Positions 49,330 through 61,905 of a stretch of 64,000 bases of DNA are shown here, one piece after another. The position numbers and the translations under genes are program-made. The notes under the pieces are model-generated. The model had not been told where the DNA came from. It searched no databases and saw nothing but the letters and a program-made list of their open reading frames with translations. The stretch spans positions 124,001 to 188,000 of the forward strand of contig ARYC01000105.1 in NCBI GenBank assembly GCA_000711775.1. Reading direction: 5' to 3'. The first letter of the stretch is position 1. The number at the start of each line of letters is the position of its first letter. This stretch comes from Oxytricha trifallax. Lineage: Eukaryota; Ciliophora; Spirotrichea; Sporadotrichida; Oxytrichidae.

Positions 49330-50340
49330 TCATGCATTTGATCTCATTAACTGCATGTCTGTTGATCTAATGACTCTTCTTGATGTCCTTCTCATTGAGG
49401 TACTTGGCATCGTCATGGCAGAATCTGCAGGGGAAGAACTCCTCGCACTCAGGGCATTTCTTCTGGCAGCCTCGACGGTAGTGCTGGCATCCATACTCCA
49501 TCTTAGATCCTTTCTCCTCCTCTTCTTGTTGTTGGTTGGATGATGCTTTTGACTCTTCGTTGTCATCATCATCATCCTCTTCATCATCATCAAAGTTATC
49601 TTCTTCTTCCTCGTCATCATTGCCTGATTGATCTTCCCATTCCTCCTGCTGCTCTTATTGCCAAAGCGTAATTTAATTAGTATATTAAGTTACAATACTT
49701 ATATCATTATCAAGAGTTAGATAGCTTGAATATTATGCTTTATATAAATTAAATACAAAATTAACTGGGCTTTACTATTTACTTTATTTTTATCAAAGTT
49801 TTTAATTAAGGAAACTCAAGTTTGATAATGGTAATATAATTACGCAACAAAAAATTAACCAAATTTAAGAGAAATATAATTCAGTCTTACGATCTAATGA
49901 AATATATAGTCAATTTAATTTTTTGAATTAGTTTTATGGGCTTTCAAGTTTATGTTTATTATTTTTTAATTTAAATTTCTAATAAATTCTACTTGAGCTG
50001 TATTACTCTTCTTATGCTTAATTATTTGCCTATATCATGAATAATGATTAATATACAATGATATCTTTTGAATAATTTCCAGAAATAATTCTGAGATAAA
50101 ATTTATTGCTCTGTCATCATTTAATTGAGTTTACAATATTGCTATATTCTATTGACTATACTTACGTTATTAACTGCTTAATCATTGTTGTTTGGCTGGT
50201 CTTATTATTTTATATTAAATTATACAATTAAATATAAAGTAAATTGCAATGAATTCCCTCAATACTACACTTGATCTTGTTATTGTTGTGGTTGATTATC
50301 ATCTTACTGATCGTGTTGATCTCCTCTTGGATCTGTAGGA
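49330..50340 (-). CDS. CHY zinc-finger protein, 5' and middle segments only
   Basis: Two coding segments join across a 625 bp IES (pointer TTATTG). The first, at 50,335-50,280, reads TDPRGDQHDQQDDNQPQQQ. The second, at 49,660-49,330, is acidic (DDEEEEDNFDDDEEDDDDDN) and then carries the CHY-type zinc finger: YGCQHYRRGCQKKCPECEEF, FPCRFCHDDAKYLNEKDIKK, HQINRHAVNEIKCMK. The Cys/His ligands fit the first part of a CHY finger as in RCHY1/Pirh2-type ubiquitin ligases and plant/fungal relatives. The frame then enters AT-rich sequence and the remaining Cys pairs and any RING are missing nearby. This is a truncated gene, or one whose other segments lie elsewhere. Start codon not identified. Confidence 0.7.
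49655..50285. other. 625 bp IES candidate, pointer TTATTG
   Basis: TTATTG at 49655-49660 and 50280-50285 (CAATAA, read QQ, on the coding strand) in the same codon phase. It joins ..DDNQPQQQQ to EQQEEWEDQSGNDD of the CHY gene. The interval is AT-rich and non-coding. Confidence 0.6.
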
Positions 50341-50536
50341 TAAACATGCTAAGAAAATATGTTGTTACCCATTTTATTAATCAGCAATTACCAAATACAA
50401 TAATTATTATTATTAATTATTCAATCAATATAATTATATATAATATGTGTGTGTAATTTAAACATATTATAGTAAAGTAAGTAATTAAATTAATCAATTC
50501 AAATTTCTAACTATCATAAATTTAGAAAAAACAAAG

Positions 50537-51501
50537 ATGGATCGAGTTATTATTCCCATTTAATAAATTATCACAATAATATTGTTAATTGTATATTTAT
50601 TATGAGATTGCAATAACAACAAAAAGCAAAATGAGAATAGCAATTCGAGTAAGCAAGGAAATTCCAAAAACCTAGGGAATTCCGGTTAATACTCAAACTC
50701 CTCCAAGTCAGTAGTGGAACAAGACCACCATTACGCAGCTCAGAGAAGAGTTTACACTGAGGGCCCTTCTCAGTTTTTATAAGAAGGAGAGGAGGATGAT
50801 TATCAATTGCAGGAGATGCAGATGATTGACCCACTAAGTTTTATCAATAATAACAATAAATCAAAGCAAAAACAGCACATCAATATTGACAAATTCGAAT
50901 TTATTAATGATGAGGACTCTGCTGCTTTAGAACACTAATATGATTAGAATGAAGACGAGGAGATTGATCTAGATGAAATTAGTTTTAATAAATATTATTA
51001 TATTTTTTAAATTACCCCAGAAGAGTTCTAAGAGTTAATGAAAAACCCAAAATTAGCTGCTTTATTCGCTAATGCAAGCAACTTTAAATTGTTTTTAATT
51101 TATTGTAAAATAATATTAAAAACGGAGGACATGACGGTAAGAATTCAATAATTACAAATAAAAAACAGAGCAAATCTGTATCTTTTCTTATCAAATTGTA
51201 TAATTGCATCAAAATTTTGAATTATAATAATTTTATAGGGTTTGAATATGAAATCGATAATAGAAGACTAGTTGCAGATGAAGACGACGAGGATTATGAT
51301 TATGAAGAAATTGATCTCGATAATCTTCCCAATTTGAACTCCAAAAATGATATATTGTTATCATATTTTTATTTGTTAAGAATCAGATAAAGGAAGTTAT
51401 GTCATTCACTCTCGTTCTATTAAATGAAAGGAATATAAAACGATTTTACATTAGCTAAGAAAAATTTAAAGAGATTAGAGATTGATAGAATTTTTAAATG
51501 A
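50537..51501 (+). CDS. Small acidic protein of unknown function
   Basis: Opens MDRVIIPIQQIITIILLIVY (hydrophobic), but a TGA near 50,600 lies between this and the main frame, so the start or an intron/IES there is uncertain. The main part is hydrophilic: NENSNSSKQGNSKNLGNS, EGEEDDYQLQEMQMIDPLSF, NEDEEIDLDEISFN. A later exon from about 51,238 has EDDEDYDYEEIDLDNLPNLN and a basic C-terminus ending RLEIDRIFK at TGA 51499-51501. If the N-terminal helix is joined it could be a signal anchor. No family recognised. Confidence 0.5.
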
Positions 51502-51935
51502 ATTATTTTTTTAAAAAAATAAATGAGAAGTATCTTATTATATAGATTTTATCTAGATATGAAAAAGTATGTGCAAGAGATAATAAGATGAATGTTTAAA
51601 TAATTTACTTCCATTAATAATTTCTCATATAAATTCAAAGAACCTTTCTAGGATTCGGTTGAAATTTTATTTATTTGTTAATATTTATCAGGAATTTAGT
51701 TTTTACTAAATTTTTTACTTATTCAAATAAAATACAAAAACATTATTGATAGAGTAATGGCTTTTCAATGACCAATAGCAATATTTCTTGATTAAATTGT
51801 TTATCTTATTTCAAAGAAAAATTGCATAAAAATGATTTTTAAATAAGTGTTCTGTATATTAGTTTGCTTAATAAGGTATTATTTTAATTCAAACGCATTA
51901 GCACTCCAAATATTATAGCAAAATTAGACTTTTAG
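51502..51935. other. AT-rich convergent spacer
   Basis: About 430 bp between two gene 3' ends; no coding frame seen. Confidence 0.55.
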
Positions 51936-53922
51936 TCATCTCTTTTTTGGAGTGTTATAATGAGGTACTTTGGTAGTTTTTTAGCTATGATTACTCTTAT
52001 TAAGAGTCATTTCAGGTGGCTTAGATTCACTGTTCTGTTTCTCCTCTTTCACTCTTAAATTTTAGAATGCTGAGGACTCACCTCTCCCAAGAGTGGTAAA
52101 AGCACTACCGTAATTGTTATAACCTATGAATGAGCTTGTTTTGTTCAAGCCAAGAGTAGGGGGTTATTGGCCAGGACCAATTAGAAAAGTGGAAGCTGAT
52201 TGAGATCTTTGGAAATCAAGTTGTGGACTATGAAGTTCAAAATCTTCAATCTTAAGACCAGCTGTATCATTCTTCTCTAAATTAACCAAAGTCAACTGAA
52301 TCTTCTGTAGGTCTTGAGCTGATAGCTTTATGTTTTAGTCTGAATTTAAGAAGTTACTTAAAGAGGTGTTTCTCTACAAATCTCCCATTTGCAAATTATT
52401 GTTGCTTGGATGAGGTACCATGGGTTTCTTTGTAACTGGCTTTAAAACTGAAGGATTGCTACCGTGTCCTAGATACCTGTTATTGTCCCCACCATCATAT
52501 TCATTCTTAGATTTTGAACTCAGCATGCTTGGGTTTCTTCTTAATGAGTTCTACTAATATGGGTACCCTTGGAATACTTCTTTGGGGTTGAAGAGAGAAT
52601 CTTAATTAGTCAAGAAAGGAAGATTGGATTAAAGCTGAGCTAAGCCTGGAAAACTTGAAGTGCCTCTTAAAAAGTCTGGTGAGCTGTTTAGCATATTCTA
52701 GTATAATTAAGAAATTATATAAAATGGCTTAAAATAAAATGTATTGTAGATTTGCTGCAAGGCAGTGTTACTTTCAAGCTATAATTAAAATACAGAGAAG
52801 ATATAAATTTTCCATTTATTTATAAAAGAGAGAGTCTTGATTTTAAAGTGTAGGCTGTGTCAATTAAGTTGGATATCTTTAATCTCTAATAGACCTTCTC
52901 TTTTGTAAAAGTAATCCATCATGATTGGCTTGCATATTGTTGCCAGGTAAAATTGAGCTTGTATTTTTAGGTCTCTCTTATAAGTAAATTGGTTCAGACT
53001 TGACATTAATTATCAAATCCTCTTTTTCAATCTTTTTTGCAACTTGCTGCTCCTTTTTCTCTGAGTTTTCTTTGTTATAGGATTGAGAATTTTTCAAAAT
53101 TCCATCGACATGCCAGTTATAATCAATAATGTTAATCTTGTTGTCTGTCTCAAAAGGCTGCCTGAGCTCATTAAACAATTCTTACAACCTGCAGGTACTA
53201 ATATTAGTTAGGTAGCTGAAACTTTCGTAACTCTCTCCAAAGTTCTTTCTGATATTTTCAGCGCCGGAATCTTTAAACTCTGGATCTAATAGTAATAAAT
53301 CCTATTTATCAAAAGTCTGGTAGGCAGTGTCAAAATTTGAATAGTGATAAGCTTTTATATAGGCTTCGATACTGTCTATTTATATCTTGAATCTTTGAAG
53401 GCATTCAGGGTTTACGTTCTTGCCTTACTGTATTTGAAATAAGAAACGTTTAACGAACATAGCGCATTAGAAGAAAAAGAGGCGGACTGATTCTTATGAA
53501 AATTAAGCGCTCTCTTTTAAATGGACGAGATAAGTTCTCATCAAGTCATACCAATAAAGCAGTTCAAATTCGTTCATCAACATTATTTTTGAAGTTTCTT
53601 CGATGGCTTACAGAACAGGGAATCTATATAAGTCTGGTCTGACCTTAACTAGGTACAACCCGATTCTTCTTAAGTAGACTTGCCTGCTTGGGAGCTCTTT
53701 GTTCTCTTAAATTGTTTTGAGATCATTGTAATATTCCAAGAGTTTCGCATGATTTTCGTTGTCTGACTTTTGATATCTCTTCGAATCCCTTTTCTTGATT
53801 GAAGAACCTTAATGCAAAAGTGGCTGGTTATGTCCAAAGTCTTAAGAAGGTTGTTTTCCAAATGAACTCTTAGAAAATTGTTTACTTTTCATGATTGAGG
53901 TTTGATTGTTTTTTAGCTTCAT
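51936..53922 (-). CDS. Unknown protein, helical N-terminal half and disordered C-terminal half
   Basis: Starts MKLKNNQTSIMKSKQFSKSS at 53,922. After a basic low-complexity lead there is a helical domain of about 250 residues (YLRRIGLYLVKVRPDLYRFP, ETSKIMLMNEFELLYWYDLM, FFFQCAMFVKRFLFQIQQG). It is followed by a charged region (EKKEQQVAKKIEKEDLIINV), an intron or IES near 52,710-52,800, and a P/S/N-rich C-terminal half. The gene ends TTKVPHYNTPKKR at TGA 51936-51938. The compact helical domain with clustered aromatic residues suggests protein binding. It forms a head-to-head pair with the next gene, starts 87 bp apart. Family not recognised. Confidence 0.65.
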
Positions 53923-54009
53923 ATAGGATCTTTTTCCTCAGAATTAATTTTATTATATTTTGCTTTCCCCCACAACTGCTTACTTACTATAAGAGGCTGA
54001 ATAAAATAA
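53923..54009. promoter_or_regulatory. Short bidirectional promoter region
   Basis: Only 87 bp separate the two divergent start codons (53,922 on - and 54,010 on +), so both transcription starts must use this stretch or lie within the genes. No motif recognised. Confidence 0.4.
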
Positions 54010-57000
54010 ATGCAATATTTCTTGTAGGACGACTCTAATAATGATTCATAGAACAACTCATGTTAAGTTCAATTTCTGAATCAAAGCTAAGCTTAAGAAG
54101 AGTACAATAGAGATCACATCATCGAAGGAGAGGATGGAGAGATTATACACTAAGATGTAGATTCAGATTATTGTGAGGATTTAATTGAGGTTTATCATCA
54201 TAATGGAGATGACGACGATGTAAATCGCTACAAGGGCATTCACTTAATGGTGAAGGAAGAAGAATTTGATGTTAATGGGCAACTTATTAATGAATCGTAA
54301 CTTGATAAATATCAATGCCCAGAGACTGGCTCTCACTTTGAATTCTTAGACATGTGCCAAAGATTAAAGAGACTAAAGAAAAGAAGAGACGTTATTGATA
54401 AAGTCATCGATGATGAAAACGTGAGAAGACTTGCTTTGATACAAAAATAGAAAAACTAAAAGTCAGAGAGGTCGAATAACACTCGTTCGATAGTCTTAAA
54501 TCAATCACAGCACAGCAACAAAAAGATTTAGTCTAGTAAATTAGCAGAGTCTAGTAAATTTACCTCTATGCATATTCACTAGAGTGATTTTAAGGAAAAT
54601 ATGAGTGATTTAAGTTCAGTAAAAGTAAAGGACTCCATGAAGGCTTCTATGCATTTAGAGAATAGTGAGCAAAATTCAAATCAGTAAGAATAGTAGTACA
54701 CAAGAAATATGCCAGTTTAAATATTAGCCAAAGTCAAGTAGATGAAAGAAGCATACATTTAGAAGCCATTACCAACTGAAAACAACTTTTTGAATTATAT
54801 AATTTCAAAATTTTTCATTGATGTACATTTATTCAATATTTATTGGAATAACTTGATGACTGAAGAGGGCATGTATAATAGTTTTCATTTTATAGGAACT
54901 TAAGATACTAATAAGTTCAAGAAAACTGATAGATACAATCAAGAAGAAACTTAAATTTAAGAAGAAGATTTGATTAATCAATTAAATTAGAAAAATTAGG
55001 TCGACTAGAAGAAATCGAAGGCGTATAAATTATAAATATCTATAAGTTTTATATAAATTTGTCTAGTTATAATATAACAAGAACATTTTGAAAAATCTTC
55101 TAAATAACCCACCTGAAAGAAAGTAATAAATATGTGTCACAGAAGCTGGTCCTGACTCTCATAATGGAAAACTAAATAAAAAACGATAAGAAGAGTACAA
55201 TATGTTCTTCAATTCAAACGTGGAATCTTTGCCAAAACCAACTAAAAGCATTAATCTAAAAGGGCAATAGAACTTTGTGTCAAATTACTAGCAACAAAAT
55301 ACTTTTGATGGAAGAACCTAGAAAGAGCTTGATTTGTTGTCACTAAGCTAAATGCTTATTAATTAGCAATAAAGAGAACATGATGCCAATAATATTGTTA
55401 AACTTTAGCCACAATATTCATAGCCAAATGTCTTTAAATTTAAGAAAAGTACTGAGAAGTTAAGCAATAAGAGAACCCCTAGTGCTCATAGTAAAAGCAA
55501 GAAAAGAAACAACTCTCAAAGTATTGGATCAAACATATTTCATAATAAGACTCATTCTTTCAATCAAATAGGCGGCATTACATCCACTAATAATAAGCAG
55601 AGCCAAATTTAGTAGCTTTTGTAAAGTTTTTATTAAGGGCAGAATAACCCAATAACCAGTTAGAATTAATCAAGAACGAATTACTCCAAAAGTATCTATG
55701 AAATGAAGGGAAATCATACCATAAGAGATAGCTCAAGAACTAATACTCAGCCAATTGGACCCAAAATTCTGGTAAGTGGAGCTATAAAATAGTCAATATA
55801 AGTGCCATAGTTTAAATGAAATTTTATTGTACTAAAGCTAAAGCTCAGGGCTCAATAAATCAAATATATGCAAGTATGAGTAGCAATAATGGAAAGTTAA
55901 ACTTATCGAAGCCAGTTGCTTCAACATAAAAGAGATCCAAGATTAATTTGAAAAGCACTAATAACAACGGTTTATCAATTTTTAATGATTTAATGAGTAA
56001 ATCCATAATAAGAATAATATTTATAAGTTTATAGCCAAGAGGTAATACTTTAGATGCCAGATATTCATCAACCCAGGGCATGGGCACTTAAATTAGTATG
56101 CAAAATCAACATGCTAAGCAGGTTTTACTGCAATTTAATGACATGCTCATAACTAATAAGACCTCTTCAAATGGAGTAGCTAGTAATAGTACAACAGTAG
56201 GGATGAATTCATAAAATGCATCTCGACCTGCTTCAGCTATTAAGAAAATGAACGGTCAATCTCCAAGTCATATCATTATGAACGGAAAAGTAACCAATTT
56301 ATAAAGCAACGAAATGAAGAACATTTTAAGCTACAACTAAAAGCACTTGGTTAATGCTAAGGACAATCTACTCTCTATACAAAAAGGGGTCATGAAAAGC
56401 TTCGAAAACTAAAAGATTCATAAGAAGACTAGCAGTGTTTCACAGCCATCGAAATATTCTAATTCAAATATTCACAAAAGTCGTTAAAAAGTAGCCTCAC
56501 ATCAAATAGCTCCTTCTCATGTCGACTATAACAGTTTGGCCTTAGACCAAATTCTATATTCGAATCTCGAAACCCAGCCTGCTGAGTATAATTACTCTAC
56601 GTTTAACGAAGGCTTGATGACATCAGCAGATTAAGATAGAGTTTACACAATGAATTCAAACAAGAAGTCATCTAAGAATCCATTTATTCAAAATACTGCT
56701 TCCTCATAGAAATCCAGGTAAAAATCTACTTCAAAAATTAGCACTTCGAAGTCTCGATAGAAAAATGATCTATTTAAACCAATGCAGATATCTAGTCATA
56801 TCTATACACCACTAGAAATTTACTCTTTTCCAATCAATTTTGTTTACTTTTTTTACAATAAGCTTGTTAAAATTATTGTATAAAAAATTAAATACAGCAA
56901 AAATAAAACTGTATGTATTAATTTCTTATTCACTATTACTTTTTTTATAGAGATTAAAATTCAAAAAATATTCTTATGATTAATTTTTTCCACGTTTTTA

Positions 57001-58002
57001 AGAATTATCAAGTTTTTTTAAGCATCTCTAAACAGATATTCTATGATTAATTTTATAGTCTAATGATGAAATTAGGGGGTGTAAATTTTAAGAAAATTTT
57101 AATAAAGGGGCTATCTTAGGAAAGCCTTATCATATCAAGTAAAATGCTAAGCTAAGGACCAAACCTCAAATATAAATGAGTAAGCAACCTATTTCAATCA
57201 ATTTTATTCCTTGTATTTTAGAGCTTGACATAAACAATGTAATGGATAAAATAAATGCGAAGTAACTTGAAGCATCACGGGCTTCAGCTGCTCACCCTAT
57301 AACTTCACTTACTCACCATTCTCTCGTCAAATCAAAGAACGCGCTCAGCATTAATAATAAATTATTGATGTTTTTCTTTATAATATCTCAGTTCTAACCA
57401 GTAAACCACTTAGCATAGCTCAATTGTTCAAAGCCACTAAAACATCCAAAGCTAATTGGCTTAGGCAAGCAAGAAGATGAGGTCAAGTTAGCTATAAGCC
57501 AATGAGATCAACTTGCAGCACTTTGATTCTTAAAAAAGCAAGTAATCCTACGGTATTGTCAATAATATAAGCAAGAGATATAACTCAATCAAGAGTTAAT
57601 TATAAGTTGCATTTATAGTCTATTTATGAAGCAAAAAATTTAAGTGTTTTTGATTCGCTATTTTATTTAAGTTCAGGAAGAGAAAAAGAGTTTGCCCCTA
57701 CTACCACTGGAAGTAACCACATAAATACAAGAATAGAAAAACAACGCACCCACTCAAAAGCGTCCACAAATACTTAAAAACACGTGAGATTAGGCTCTGG
57801 AAATCCAAAGACAAATATCCACCTAAATTATAACAATTAAAATTACAATAACATCAATCTCGTTGGATTTAGCAGCACTAATAATCCATTTTTGGCGATG
57901 GGGCTGCAGTCTGCTTAAGGAATCACTGGAGGCAAAAAGAAGAACATTCTAACTGGAGCGAGCTATGATTTTAGAAGTGAAAGATGTGAGACTGTAAATT
58001 GA
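54010..58002 (+). CDS. Unknown large Q/N/S-rich protein with a charged N-terminal domain
   Basis: Starts MQYFLQDDSNNDSQNNSCQV. The N-terminal 150 residues are acidic, then strongly charged and helical (CPETGSHFEFLDMCQRLKRL, KKRRDVIDKVIDDENVRR). The rest is low-complexity with many S, N, Q and K. A 28 bp mini-IES (55,024) breaks the frame; an intron follows at about 55,771-55,836 (GTAAGT..TAAAG). Further breaks lie at 56,830-57,220, with AT-rich DNA between, and near 57,510. The C-terminus (57,520-58,002) ends GASYDFRSERCETVN at TGA 58000-58002. Family not recognised. Confidence 0.6.
55024..55059. other. 28 bp mini-IES, pointer TATAAATT
   Basis: TATAAATT at 55024-55031 and 55052-55059. Removing 28 bp joins ..QKKSKAYK to FVQLQYNKNILKNLLNNPPE in frame; without removal the frame meets TGA at about 55,114. 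An 8 bp repeat with exact frame repair makes chance unlikely. Confidence 0.75.
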
Positions 58003-58491
58003 ACTTAATCTATATTCAAAAAATTAATTGCTTTTTTAATAATTTGCAAAATCAAAATTTGTTATTTTAATAAATTTTGCAAAGTTTTTGTAAATACACT
58101 TGTAAATTGTCTGTATTTCTGACATTAAAACTGAAACACTATTATTTTAATTATATATGACATAAGACTGTTTATCTCTGATATGTTTATAATAATATAT
58201 TGTCTTTGCAAACATGCTCTTTTCATCATCCTTTGTAGAGAGGCATCTTATTTTCTTATAGAAAATTAACATAAAATAAGGTTTAAATATTGATTGATTT
58301 AATTAATTTAATATAATATTGCTTTGAGTATATATAGATTACTTTTAACTTATTGATTTATTCTTAATAAAAGGACTGCGCATTCTTTCATAGAGCTCTT
58401 TATTGTTCACACTTTCTATTGAATTCTATTTTATTCAATCTCTTTATTTTAGTAAATGCTATCTTAAATTCATAAGTGACATTTCCATTAC
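58003..58491. other. Convergent AT-rich spacer
   Basis: No coding frame with normal composition; lies between two 3' ends. Confidence 0.5.
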
Positions 58492-59563
58492 TCATTTGTC
58501 TTGTTCATGGATTTGATTGAGCACTCTAGATTACAACTTCTATTGAAGAATATACAATTCATTCTATATTTATTTGAGCAGCACTCTATTTTGATTGATT
58601 TATATTTGATTGATATTTTACTCAGTATCTTGAATTTCATCTGAGTTTACATAATCTGTAATAGTGTCAAGGTTCCCTTTCAACTGCTCGTCGTTCAAGT
58701 GAGTGCATTTTTAGATTATAGTTTCAAGTGCTGAGATATTGGCTTTCAATTGTTAGGGCAATGAGAAATATTGAGGTTATTAGTCATGTTAATCCTTTTC
58801 TTAAGATTGCTCGTTATTCTATAAGGAGGTCTTTTGCTTTGAAAGTTCATCTTGATAGAGTTTGCTTTCTTCTGGTAAATGAGCTGGCATCATAATTTTG
58901 TAGTACTGTTAAAGTGTCAAAATCGAAGAGGCGATTTCTTGAGCTATCATTGCAGTGTTAGGGGGACTGTCATAATCAATTTCTTTAGAAGTCTCTTGTT
59001 TAATTTCAAGGTCATCTTGCATCTCTGAATCCTCATCGTCAATGTTGTCAATTCCTTGATAAACTTCATTATCAAACTATAAAGAAAAAGTTAAAGACCA
59101 TTAAAATTGCCTTACTACTTGACAGCTGTTACTATAGTCTTTCTTGATCTCGATATACTCATCGATTTCTTATAGAGTTTAAGCGCGCTTGAAGTATTCA
59201 ACATTTATAAGTTCCTCGCCTTTCTCACAAGAGTGTATTTTGAGCAATAGTTCCTACTCTTTAGGATCTATAGTGCCATTGATTGCTGCTGCAAATCTCC
59301 CATCATTTTCATATAAAGAAAGATATTCAGGCTTTATTTGTCTGTACCTAAACATTGTGAGCACTGGCTCAACTATGGAGTTGGTAGCTTAAAGCTAAAC
59401 TGCTGTCCAAGCGTATTTTTATCTAAAGTCTTCAGTGTATTGAGGGTTTCTGGCATACTAATCGTTCAAGAACTTTATCTCTGAAATCAATCGGTTCTTT
59501 CTAAATGTAAACAATCAATACTATCCATCAATAGTACGTAGGTTAATTCCGGACAATAGGCAT
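58492..59563 (-). CDS. Unknown acidic helical protein
   Basis: Starts MPIVRNQPTTKNRLISEIKF; a short first exon is followed by an intron at about 59,500-59,536 (GTACTA..ATTTAG). The N-terminal 60 residues (NDQYARNPQYTEDFRQKYAW) are helical and rich in aromatics. A second intron lies at about 59,079-59,117 (GTAAGG..TTATAG, 39 nt). The middle is acidic (DNIDDEDSEMQDDLEIKQE); the C-terminal half is helical and Q-rich (PQQLKANISALETIIQKCTH), ending NQIHEQDK at TGA 58492-58494. It starts 87 bp downstream of the stop of PWP1 on the same strand. Family not recognised. Confidence 0.6.
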
Positions 59564-59649
59564 ATTTAATAATTAATTGTTAAAGTGAAAAATAAAATAG
59601 CATTTTTAATTAATTAAGGACTATTGAGAGCTCTTATAAACACCTACTC

Positions 59650-61736
59650 TCATTGAACCTTCTTCTTCTTTAGCTTTGATTTATCTTTGCCTACTTTACT
59701 CTTAGCAACCTTTTTATCCTTTTTACTGCTTGATTTCTTTTCCTCCTCATCGCTCTCATCGCCAGCCATTTCTACTTCTTCTTCCTCCTCGTCATTCTTT
59801 GCTTTTTGGTATTTAGAATCAATGAATGGAGTGAAGTGCTCTTTGATTTTATCACTCTCTTCTGTGTCCCAAACAGCCAACTCACCCTTGGAACCACCTG
59901 CGGCTAGTACCCAGGGGATATCCTTGTAATAGGAGAGTGAGAAGAGCTCTCCCATGCCCATTTTACGATAACCAACTAATTTTGGTTGACCTGCTGCGGC
60001 TACGTCCCAAACTTTCACATACTCGTCTAATGAGCAAGTTGCCATCATGTTTGGAGCATGTGGACTGAATTCAATTAAATAGAAGGAAAATATTAAATGG
60101 ACTTATAGTGACATTTGTGCATGATTTTTCATGAGCTTGCATTTCGAATAAGGCTTCTTTTGGGTTTCTGGTAAATTTTAATATAGTAAAGTCAATATAA
60201 ATATAATCATAGTTATAAAAGCTTATCATAACCTACTACAATACCACTTTCTGTTGAGATGACGAAATTATGCTCATAAGATGGATGCCATTATGCAGTT
60301 TCAAGATCCTTATAATAAATATAGAACTAAACTCTTAATATCTTTTTGTTTTAACTTCTTTTTTAAGTCTGAACTTAAGTGCTCCTTCTCCTAGTGGTGA
60401 CTCTCTGACATCAACAACATTAAGCACTCTATCGTATCCTCCAGTTAGCAAAATTGATTCATTGTGAAGGTTCCATCTAACTACTTAGACTTTATTTTTG
60501 TGGAGATTTGTAAAAGTTGCTTTGCAAGCTTATTCTTCTAAGTCCCAAATACGTACGGTTGTATCTGCTGAACCTGAGGCTAGATATTCAGATTGGAATG
60601 GGTTAATTTAAGAAAAATACTTTTCGATTAAATTAGGAAAGCCACTTAGATGTTTTAAAAACTAATTGAGAGAGTCATGACAGCATCAGTATGAGATTCT
60701 GAGTTAAATTACTACTGCTCTGCACTCTTATTAAATTTATTCATCAATTACTTCTTCTTCTTTTTCGATGTGCCTGTGCCTTCAGGGAGTCCTCCTAATG
60801 TAAATACTGGCTCGCAATCTTCTTTATTCAAATCCCAGACCTCAATCTCTGGCAAAAATGTACCAACCACTACATAGTTGCATTTTTACCCTCCTAGACT
60901 ATGCATCCATTCCATACAGAGTGGATATGAACTGAGTATAATTTCATGATGCACGTAGAGATCGCTAGTCTTATGATCGTAGATGTAGACTTCTAGGTTA
61001 CTGTGATCGTTTTCTGCGGTAGCTGCTACGATAAGAGCATCGCTCTTTCTGATAGTATAATCTTCCTTCTCTTCCTCTGAGTCCTCAAGCTCATCTGGAT
61101 AGTTGTCACGATTGTTCTTTCTTTGCTTTGGTTCTCCATCTACTTGATCGTCTCCGAAAGAGGACACTGACTCTGAAGAGCCCTCTTCAATATCATCTTC
61201 ATCTTAGTCTTCCATTTAATCATCTTTATCGCCTTTCTTTAATGTGTAAATTAATTTAAGTTAAAATCATATAGAATAAAGCAGTTAATAATTGAATAGT
61301 CTGAGCTCTGTTGTGAATACAAGGTCACCTATAGTAATGATGAGCAAAATTGCTAATATATCATGAAATTAACCTACTTTCTTCTTCATCATATTTGTCT
61401 AAGTTCAAGGAATCCATATTCTATTGAATCTCCTTTGTAATATCCATATAATCCTTGTCCTTTCCACTATATTAAATTGATAAGCAATCTGATTGTCATT
61501 TGATGTAAAATGAAATTATCTCTTGAATTCAGAGTAAATCTCACTCTCCTTCTTCATACGATAACACATTTATAGTTTTAAACATTAATATGAAACATTC
61601 GTGTTACTTACACTTGTTTAGTAAGTTCATTGAAAGCCTTTTGCTCTTGTTGAGTTGGTTCGTATTCATCAATGATGGCTTTAGCGTAGCCTCTTGAGAC
61701 CCAGCAAAGTGAGGTAATGATAGCGGAATCTGCCAT
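59650..61736 (-). CDS. PWP1: PWP1, WD40 ribosome-biogenesis protein
   Basis: PWP1 is a nucleolar WD40 protein needed for pre-rRNA processing and large-subunit assembly. The start MADSAIITSLCWVSRGYAKA matches the family's N-terminal signature, in which Trp and a small-residue loop precede the propeller. It is followed by an acidic region (DEDDIEEGSSESVSSFGDD, KEDYTIRKSDALIVAATAEN) typical of the family. WD repeats run to the C-terminus, for example CSLDEYVKVWDVAAAGQPKL and GGSKGELAVWDTEESDKIKE. The extreme C-terminus is a lysine-rich tail (KKDKKVAKSKVGKDKSKLKK) suited to nucleolar targeting. Introns at about 61,570-61,610, 61,220-61,380 and several near 60,070-60,680 have GT..AG ends. Stop TGA is 59650-59652. 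Length about 520 residues, normal for PWP1. Confidence 0.85.
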
Positions 61737-61905
61737 TATTTATTAATTAGTTTAATATAAACACTGTCTTTTGTGTATTAATTAATAATCCTCTGATTTT
61801 TTCAGCCTTATATAATGAGTAGATTCAAAACATTTATAGTAAGAATGACTATAATAGCTTAAATTTTAGGTGATTATTATAGTAAATATTATAATAAAAC
61901 AAATA
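61737..61905. promoter_or_regulatory. Divergent promoter region
   Basis: 169 bp AT-rich gap between the PWP1 start (-) and a coiled-coil gene start (+); likely bidirectional promoter. No motif recognised. Confidence 0.4.

Noticed and set aside
49103-49543. 146-codon + strand frame after the Q-rich gene
   Set aside because: It is the antisense shadow of the CHY zinc-finger and acidic coding region on the minus strand; its sequence has no domain and poor codon use.
50570-50620. CAATAA repeat as a pointer in the small acidic gene
   Set aside because: The two copies are in different codon phases and joining them destroys the long downstream frame.
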